In this document: positions 56,901 to 64,000 of the stretch, one piece after another
Numbering within the stretch: the stretch's first letter is position 1
How the letters are laid out: the number at the start of each line of letters is the position of its first letter
DNA from: Neonectria sp. B-13
Taxonomy: Eukaryota; Ascomycota; Sordariomycetes; Hypocreales; Nectriaceae
Length of the DNA stretch: 64,000 nucleotides
Reading direction: 5' to 3'
Assembly: GCA_002682825.1 (NCBI GenBank)
Contig: NOKP01000003.1
Location: 2,480,001-2,544,000, forward strand
The notes under the pieces: generated by a model
Told to the model about the DNA's origin: nothing
The model's input: the letters and a program-made list of their open reading frames with translations, nothing else
Databases searched by the model: none
Translations under genes and position numbers: made by a program

Positions 56901-57947
56901 GCATCTTCGTCGTATCGACCTGCCCCGTGATAACTACCGCTTCCCTCGTCCCTCTTCCCTCTTCCCCTGCCCGTTTTGAGCCTGGGCTCATTTAAAGACC
57001 AAGACACATCCGAACGCAAGCCTCTCCCGTGGGCCAACCTTTCCCAGATCCTGCAGGCCCGGCCCCTTTGTGCAAAGTACGCCAGGGACTGGAACTCTCC
57101 CATTCTCCATTCGCCATTCTCCGTTCTCCATTCTCCATTTCCCTTGGCATCCATTCTTTCATTCGCTCGCCCGCCCGCCGCATGCTGCATCCGAATTGAG
57201 TTGAATGCCCGCCGTCCGCCCGCCCTTGACAACTTCCGCTGTTAGCCCAGACGCAAGCGCAAGCGCTCTAACATACGGGTACCTTGGCCTCGGGTCTCGC
57301 CCAGGTGTGCCTTCGCCGTCCTCGTGCAGCCCGTGGCCGGTGTCACTTGAGACGCAGACAGGTAACGGATTTCGTTTAGCGCCCCCTCAATGCCGCCATC
57401 GTCTCGCCCTCTGCACTGCACCGCATCTCTCTCACTTACTCATTCTCCCCGTCACCACCGTACTCTGCTCTCAGCTCGCAGCTCGCAGCTCTACCGTCCA
57501 CGGTCTGCCGACTACGTACGTACGACTACCTACCGACTACTCCTGCTCCATTTCCCCCCCAAAAAAAATCCACACAAAGCCTCCGACGTCCCGTTGCCGT
57601 TCCCGTTTCCGTTCCCGTTCTTGACGAAACAACGACGCCCCCTTCGCATTCCTCGTCCGTCACTCACATCACCTCACCTCGTCGCCCGCCCTCCTCGACT
57701 GCTGCTCCGCCCGCCTACATGTACTGACATTTCATCCTCCCCGGTGTTCCAGGTCTCCCGTCTTTCGTCTCCCATCTTCCCACCCCCACCCGCTCGCTCG
57801 CTCGTTCGCTCTCCCACATCTCCTCCTTTGTCTCGACATCACCGCTAGCCATTCATCCTCTTCGCACATCTCCACCCTGCCTCCGCCTCTCCTAGCGTCC
57901 GCCTCCGGATCTCCAGGAGAAATCGACTCTGGGCGACGGGCCGGGCC
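53915..57947. other. 4 kb gene-free block
   Basis: This is the longest gap in the window. Open frames such as 55380-55982 and 56069-56545 overlap frames on the other strand and have no family or splice support. A (GA)-rich tract lies near 56842-56858. From 57099 the plus strand is CT-rich, with CCATTCT tandem copies at 57099-57139. This last part is probably the promoter and long leader of the F-box gene, and it contains at least one upstream ATG with a 152-codon frame (57390-57848). Confidence 0.45.
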
Positions 57948-60188
57948 ATGGCCGGTTACCAGCGACCCATGAGCTTTTCCGAGAGGAGAGGAAGTGCCCT
58001 CAGCGACGAGTTGATCCTCAACACCAACAACGCCATGTTGAACCACCGCATAGAGAAACTGCCCCAGCAGCAGCGGCATCTCCGAGGGCCCCCGACCCCT
58101 AGCATGTCTACGCCCGCCGCCGACTTCGACCAGCAGCTGACTGGCTCGCCGCCACCGCCTCCGACGCCTGCCGCATCCCCGGGCCCTTCACACTTCCAGC
58201 CCGACTGGAGCGACGCCGCCGACGACGAGGACTTCTTTCTCGCAAAGGTCCGCCAGCACTTTAAGAATTGCTCCGGGCCTCAACGAACCCGAGTCCTCGC
58301 CGATCTCCTTAACCTCTGCACCAGCCAGCAGTTGAGTTTCGTACATCAGTTCGTCAGTCCGTTGCTCAAGAAGGATCCCTTCACGAGTCTTCCCGACGAA
58401 CTGTGCCTTCGGGTACGATATTCGAAACCCCCCCCATTCCACCTCCACTCGTCTAATCCTTACTGTCTTAGATTCTATCCTTCATTGACGACCCCAAAGT
58501 TTTGGCAAGAGCGTCCCAGGTCTCGAAGCGATGGCGAGATCTTCTCAGCGACGACATGACATGGAAGAACCTCTGCGTCAAGCACGACTACGGCCGGAGG
58601 ATGTCTGAGGTATACGCAAGTGCCCAGCAGTCGGCTTCGCGGCTTGCGGCGCAACCCTTCAACAATACCGACACAGACATGGTCAGCAGCAACAGTTTTC
58701 CTGGTGCCCGTCCCATGGCCCCTCACTCGTCGGGCTCCCGCGTTTTCGATGGCTCGTCGGGTTCTGGTAGACCCAAACTACGATCTTACAAGTCACATTT
58801 CAAACAGAGGTACCTGGTGGAGGCAGCGTGGAGGTCTGGTGGTACCAGCACGACCAGAAATATCACCCAGGAGGGTGGCGTCGTCACGAGTTTACACTTG
58901 ACCTCGAAGTACATTATCGTTGCTCTTGATAACGCCAAGATCCACGTTTTTGATGCCGAGGGCGACTCGCAACGGACTCTGCAAGGCCATGTCATGGGCG
59001 TCTGGGCTATGGTCCCATGGGACGACACCTTGGTCAGCGGTGGCTGCGACCGTGACGTCCGAGTCTGGAATTTGAAAACAGGGTAAGTTGTGGCAGCGCT
59101 TTCCCATATCCAATCACATGCTAACGTGGCTGCAGTACGTGCCTGCATACCCTGCGTGGCCACACCTCGACCGTCAGGTGCCTGAAGATGGCCGATGCCA
59201 ACACCGCCATTTCAGGCTCCCGAGACACCACGCTTCGAGTTTGGGATATTCGGACAGGCCTCTGCAAAAACGTCCTGGTTGGCCACCAGTCCAGCGTCCG
59301 CTGCCTCGAGATTAAGGGCGACATTGTTGTTTCTGGTAGCTACGACACATTCGCCAGGGTCTGGAGCATCTCTGAGGGCCGCTGTCTACAGACGCTGCAA
59401 GGTCATTTCAGTCAGATCTATGCTATTGCTTTCGATGGCAAGAGGGTAGTCACCGGTAGCTTGGATACCAATGTCCGAATATGGGACCCCACTTCTGGGT
59501 AAGTTTTGCGGATTGCCCTGCGAACGTTTGTCACTGACCTTCCGCTAGCGAATGCCTCGCCATCCTTCAGGGCCACACCTCCCTTGTTGGTCAATTGCAA
59601 ATGCGTGGTGATACCCTGGTCACTGGTGGATCTGACGGTTCGGTCCGGGTATGGTCGCTGGAGAAGATGTGCCCCATACATCGACTCGCCGCCCATGACA
59701 ACAGTGTGACCAGTCTACAGTTTGACGATACTCGGGTCGTGAGTGGCGGTAGTGATGGTCGAGTCAAGATCTGGGATCTCAAGACTGGTCACCTCGTTCG
59801 AGAACTCATAGCTCAGGGTGAGGCTGTCTGGAGAGTTGCCTTTGAAGATGAAAAATGTGTCGCCCTTGCTCTGAGACAAGGTCGCACGGTGATGGAGGTG
59901 AGCAGACGATACTTACTCTTGAGGAGATCTCACAAAGACTGACAATGACAGGTTTGGTCCTTTTCACCACCCGAGGAAATGTTGTACGACCGTCCCCTTT
60001 CGCTCCAACAGCGAGTCCTCGAGGACGACCCAACCCGACCCCTAAGCGCAATGGCCGTCGACTATCGAAGCTCTCAACCGACGATTGCTGGCTCAAGCCG
60101 AGACCAATCAAATCAGGACGTGGATATGCAGGACGCAGGTCCCTCGACGGCTCCGTTGCAAGGGGGCACGTTTTTCCACGACGACTAA
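57948..60188 (+). CDS. F-box/WD40 protein, Cdc4/FBXW7-like
   Basis: Exons 57948-58412, 58472-59082, 59136-59498, 59549-59897 and 59952-60188 encode 674 residues. It is a substrate receptor of an SCF ubiquitin ligase. The N-terminus is Pro/Ser-rich. The F-box is split by intron 1: DPFTSLPDELCLR then ILSFIDDPKVLARASQVSKR, followed by WRDLLSDDMTWKNLC. A linker leads to WD40 repeats, seen as recurring GH...WD-type units such as TLQGHVMGVWAMVPWDDTLV then SGGCDRDVRVWNLKTG, and TLRGHTSTVRCL with SGSRDTTLRVWDIRTG. Seven or eight blades fit. The arrangement resembles Cdc4/FBXW7, which binds phosphodegrons of cell-cycle and transcription proteins; other F-box WD40 receptors such as FWD1 and SconB are the alternatives. 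The three exon joins within or beside the propeller keep the repeat periodicity. Confidence 0.88.
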
Positions 60189-61224
60189 CGGCACCATATT
60201 GACGCAGCCACAAAATCGCACTTCTGGTGCAAACGCGAATTGCTTTATTGGCCCGGGCTCCCTGGCACGGAAGCCCGGTTATCATATCATGGATTCAACA
60301 CTTGTTATAAGGGACGGGACGGGTTATCTGCCCTCGCATTTGTATACTGGGCGTGCTTCAGGTTGTTATAGAGATGGTTGAGACAAATGTGGGAAGCATG
60401 TTTAACGGCGTTGCTGCATCATCAGGCATAGCTAGGAGGATTTTGCATGGAATATGAACGCATGAATACGGGAAGGACGGAACCGGAAGTCTCATTGTTA
60501 GGGACGAATCGAGGAGTTGAGTCTTGAGTGTCTAGCTTGGGCTTGTGCTAGAGGTTATGGCGGACTGGTCTTGATTTGATATTGATTGCTTGCGATAATA
60601 CCAAAGATATGGGGGCTGTGTGTAAAATAGAGCTACCCCAGGTTGGGAGGCACAGACAGAGACCAATACCTATCTTATCACTATCATCCTGCAAGTCTCA
60701 CTAACTTGAGACTGGAGTGGGCTCAGCGTTCGGACTGGGCCGCTCGGATCGTGCGTCCCTTTTTCCTTTTTCTTAGCCTCGCAATGTCGGGAGAGACTCG
60801 GTCGTCGGGTCAAAAAGGAGGACATACGTTAGTGCGGTGGGGGTTCCACATCAGGGATGCACCGGAGTGTATTACACCGACGTTCTCCACTGGACGATGC
60901 GGACGCAAAAAACGTCCATGACATGCGTTGCGAAGCAAAGAGATGCCCGGTAATAATAGGGAACAGGTCAATAGACGTTACTATCAACTCTGAAATATGA
61001 AAAAGCCACTCCGGATGGGGTCCGACGCCGGAGAAGCGCCGGACTTGGGACACGACTTGCGATCACGTGGGTCCCCGCTAGTACTATTCCAGGCTAGATT
61101 TTACCAACAAGCCAAGCTCAACGCTCAACACCGCGATTTTTCTGAGCTCCATCTAGACAACTCGTCGTTATTTGCACGACAAACCTCCTGAATTCAATTG
61201 AACAGAGGCACCTCCAGATCTGCG
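60189..61224. other. Intergenic region upstream of PDA1
   Basis: No gene is supported in this 1.0 kb. The promoter of the pyruvate dehydrogenase gene should be in its last few hundred bases. Confidence 0.4.
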
Positions 61225-62676
61225 ATGTTGTCTAGAGCTCTCCGTGTCCCCAGGGCGGTGCCTCTGCGCGCTGCCCCCCGAGCCATCGCCGCCCGCTCCG
61301 TCACCACCAACGCTGCGTCGGCGTCTCTGAGCCACACTGTCCCTGAGGTTAGAAATGCGCCCTTTCCCGACCCCGAGCGACGGCTGCGAGCGATTTCTTC
61401 CCACATGCCGTCGTCGACTTCACCACGCTCTGGGACTTGCCACTGACACTTCTCTGCCCAGTCCGATGACGAGCCTTTTGCCATCAACCTCAGCGATGAG
61501 AGCTTCGAGACCTATGAGCTCGACCCTCCCCCTTACACCCTCGAGGTGACCAAGAGGGACCTCAAGCAGATGTACTACGACATGGTCAGCATCCGGTACG
61601 TTCCATCCCGACTCCGCTGCTTCCCTGGCATGGCGTCGCTAATAATCGCGCAGACAGATGGAGATGGCGGCCGATCGTTTGTACAAGGAGAAGAAGATCC
61701 GTGGTTTCTGCCACTTGTCTGTCGGTCAGGAGGCCGTTGCTGTCGGCATTGAGCACGCTATCACCAAGGAGGACGATATCATCACCTCCTACCGATGCCA
61801 CGGCTTCTCTCTGATGCGTGGCGGTACCGTCCGATCCATCATCGGCGAGCTGCTCGGCCGACGTGAGGGCATTGCTTACGGCAAGGGCGGCTCCATGCAC
61901 ATGTTCACCAAGGGCTTCTACGGCGGCAACGGCATCGTTGGTGCTCAGGTCCCCGTTGGCGCTGGCCTGGCCTTCGCCCACAAGTACGAGGGTCGCAAGA
62001 ACGCCAGCATCATCCTGTACGGTGATGGTGCCAGCAACCAGGGCCAGGTCTTCGAGGCTTTCAACATGGCTAAGCTGTGGAACCTCCCTGCCCTCTTCGG
62101 CTGCGAGAGTGAGTTTCGCCAGTTTGTATGCAAGACGACATGAATACTGACTAGTATTCCCTAGACAACAAGTACGGCATGGGTACCTCCGCTGCCCGCT
62201 CGTCGGCTCTAACCGACTACTACAAGCGTGGTCAGTACATCCCTGGTCTCAAGGTTAACGGCATGGACGTCCTGGCCGTCAAGGCTGCTGTCAAGTACGG
62301 CAAGGAGTGGACTACCGCCGACAAGGGCCCTCTCGTCCTTGAGTACGTCACCTACCGCTATGGAGGCCACTCCATGTCCGACCCCGGTACCACCTACCGA
62401 ACTCGTGAGGAGATCCAGCGCATGCGCTCGACCAACGACCCCATCTCCGGACTTAAGCAGAAGATCCTGGACTGGGAGATCACCTCTGAGGATGAGCTGA
62501 AGAAGCTTGACAAGGAGGCTCGTGCCCACGTCAACGAGGAGGTTGCTATTGCCGAGGCCATGGCTGTCCCCGAGGCCAAGCCCTCGATTCTGTTCGAGGA
62601 CATTTACGTCAAGGGCACCGAGCCCCAGTTCATCCGTGGCCGAATCGCCGAGGAGAACCACTACTTCAACAAATAA
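61225..62676 (+). CDS. PDA1: Pyruvate dehydrogenase E1 component, alpha subunit
   Basis: Exons 61225-61347, 61462-61595, 61654-62108 and 62165-62676 encode 407 residues. It is the mitochondrial E1 alpha subunit that decarboxylates pyruvate with thiamine diphosphate in the pyruvate dehydrogenase complex. The N-terminus is an arginine- and alanine-rich import sequence ([20 protein letters not shown]). The conserved lead-in is [20 protein letters not shown]. The thiamine diphosphate/Mg2+ motif starts [20 protein letters not shown] near residue 208 and ends with the Asn pair restored across intron 3 ([12 protein letters not shown]). The regulatory phosphorylation loop [20 protein letters not shown], with its conserved serines, is near residue 304, so control by kinase and phosphatase is expected. 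The ATG at 61225 is chosen because it begins the targeting peptide. Confidence 0.96.
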
Positions 62677-63661
62677 GGAAGAGGGGTGCATATGGGCTGA
62701 GCCGTACCTATAATGATTCCTATACCTTGTTGCCCTTTGTAATATACATCCATGACTAGAGGACTGGATTGGTCCAAATGGACACGGGCGAGGACCCTTG
62801 TTGATTCTTGTGAGATAATGAATGGCCACACTGCCTAGGGATCTAAAACCGACTTCTTTCCCGTGATAAGATTCGCACTACTGACCACGGGGGGTGTGTT
62901 TGAGGGCATGTAACCACAAACTGGCCTACCACTTCCTTGCGATGGCTTCCATTGCAGGGTCCCCACGGTAACGAAGTGAGGGAGAAAACCGCCGTGCTAG
63001 GCATGTTCAGAGGCCCTTTACTAACAACACTGTAAACCTCATGATAGTCGTGAAATTCACGTGCACTACTGAACCATCTGATCCAAGCTAGGTAGCCAAG
63101 TCCCAAGCACTGACGTTCTCCTCGTTGTGCAAATCCTACATTAGAGTGCATCTTAGGAGAGAGGGTGTGCATGATTAATCTCAGCAATCATCATCCTCTT
63201 TGCGGTGCGTGACTGGTGAAAAGGCATCCTATGCCTACTAGACTGCATCTACCAGAAGTTTCGCAATTATACTCCATATTAGCTAGTTTACTTACGCTGG
63301 AAAGTTTTGTTGGGAATCTGACATCTAAACATGTTCAACATATCGCATTGGATACCGTCGTCTGAATCTTACTCCGAGCCAGGTCAATTGATTCGCTCAA
63401 GACGACGCGGCAGCCTGAAAGCACAGATGCCCATAATCACGTGACACGCGTCGCGTGCCTCGACTTTCTGGGCCGTCGCGAAATCCAATTAACGCGATTC
63501 TGCCTGGCTGGCGCGTCATGAATAGAGCCACTGTCAGCTGTCGGCACGGCTTCACAATTGCCTCTCTCCTGCACTGTTCCGCCTCAAGAGTGACCGTCCC
63601 GCGTTCCATTTGCCATATTCTGCTTCGCCTGGTAGCGGAATCGCCAAGAACACTGTGCATC
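62677..63661. other. Intergenic stretch
   Basis: It lies between PDA1 and the partial gene at the right edge. The first 150 bases should be the PDA1 3'-UTR. No gene is supported. Confidence 0.4.
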
Positions 63662-64000
63662 ATGGCACCCAAGCAAGCGACCCTGGGGTATGTGAAGTCG
63701 AAGCAGAGCACAATTGGGTGCGTCGGAGGGATCTCTGAGACGAGAAGCTGTCAATCTAACGAGCGCACCATTGTAGGAAGTTCTTTGGCGCAAAGTCTGC
63801 ACCGCCGACTCAGCAGACGAAGCTGTCTTTTAGCACCAAGGCGAAGAAGCAAGAGACCAAGGAGGAAGAGGATGTGAGCGTCAAGGAGAACTCAGACTCG
63901 GAGAAGGGTAGGACACTTTTATCTGATGCATATTGATAAAATTTTCTAACCAGCTCAAACAGATTCCAAGAAGCGGACGAGATCCTCTGCCACGAAGTCG
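63662..64000 (+). CDS. PIP-box protein, 5' end only; probably DNA ligase I
   Basis: Exons 63662-63717, 63777-63907 and 63963 to beyond the edge join in phase. The protein starts MAPKQATLGYVKSKQSTIG, and the first splice completes the sequence QSTIGKFF, a canonical PCNA-interacting (PIP) box of the form Qxx(I/L/M)xxFF. A second, weaker hydrophobic motif (QTKLSF) follows about 10 residues on, then a Lys/Glu/Ser-rich disordered region (KKQETKEEEDVSVKENSD). An N-terminal PIP box with such a linker is typical of replicative DNA ligase I (Cdc9), which I suggest on pattern alone. Other PCNA clients, such as a clamp loader or polymerase subunit, cannot be excluded, because the catalytic part lies outside the window. 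Confidence 0.6.

Noticed and set aside
57390..57848. A 152-codon frame in the CT-rich leader
   Set aside because: Composition is that of CT-rich leader DNA (Pro, Ser, His, Arg). It may be an upstream ORF but is not a supported protein.

Overview
The window is nuclear DNA of a filamentous ascomycete, most likely a Sordariomycete. The genes carry short introns (about 50-110 nt) with GT..AG ends, they sit on both strands, they are separated by intergenic stretches of up to 4 kb with CT-rich leaders, and every recognisable protein is of Pezizomycotina type. I cannot name the genus. Exon boundaries were assigned by eye from splice signals, reading phase and family conservation; in every complete spliced model the exon lengths sum to a multiple of three. 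No tRNA, rRNA, CRISPR array or intact transposon was seen.

Left part (1-18 kb): a V-ATPase c-type proteolipid gene converges on VPS18, so two vacuolar genes lie tail to tail. A LaeA-like methyltransferase follows, then a 3.6 kb gene-free block, then a UDP-glucose 4,6-dehydratase gene. RPF1 and NOC3, two ribosome-assembly genes, diverge from a 285-bp shared promoter.

Middle (18-43 kb): the RNase P/MRP subunit POP3, an unrecognised Ser/Pro-rich protein, a 2617-residue USP-type deubiquitinase in eight exons, a conserved fungal protein of unknown function, a PRCC-domain protein, and the TORC2 subunit SIN1/AVO1 diverging from the PRCC gene.

Right part (43-64 kb): the remnant of an APH-type kinase, a rhodopsin-domain (PTH11-like) membrane protein, a 170-bp minisatellite, a small GPI-type surface protein, an NFKBIL1-like protein diverging from a C2H2 zinc-finger protein, a ZIP9-type zinc transporter, a 4-kb gene-free block, a Cdc4/FBXW7-like F-box WD40 protein, the pyruvate dehydrogenase E1 alpha subunit, and the 5' end of a PIP-box protein that is probably DNA ligase I, cut by the window edge.

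Most genes are housekeeping. The less ordinary items are the divergent proteolipid, two microexons (13 and 17 nt), the doubled promoter element between RPF1 and NOC3, the minisatellite, the decayed kinase gene and the PIP box split by an intron. I found nothing that I can defend as a wholly new biological system.
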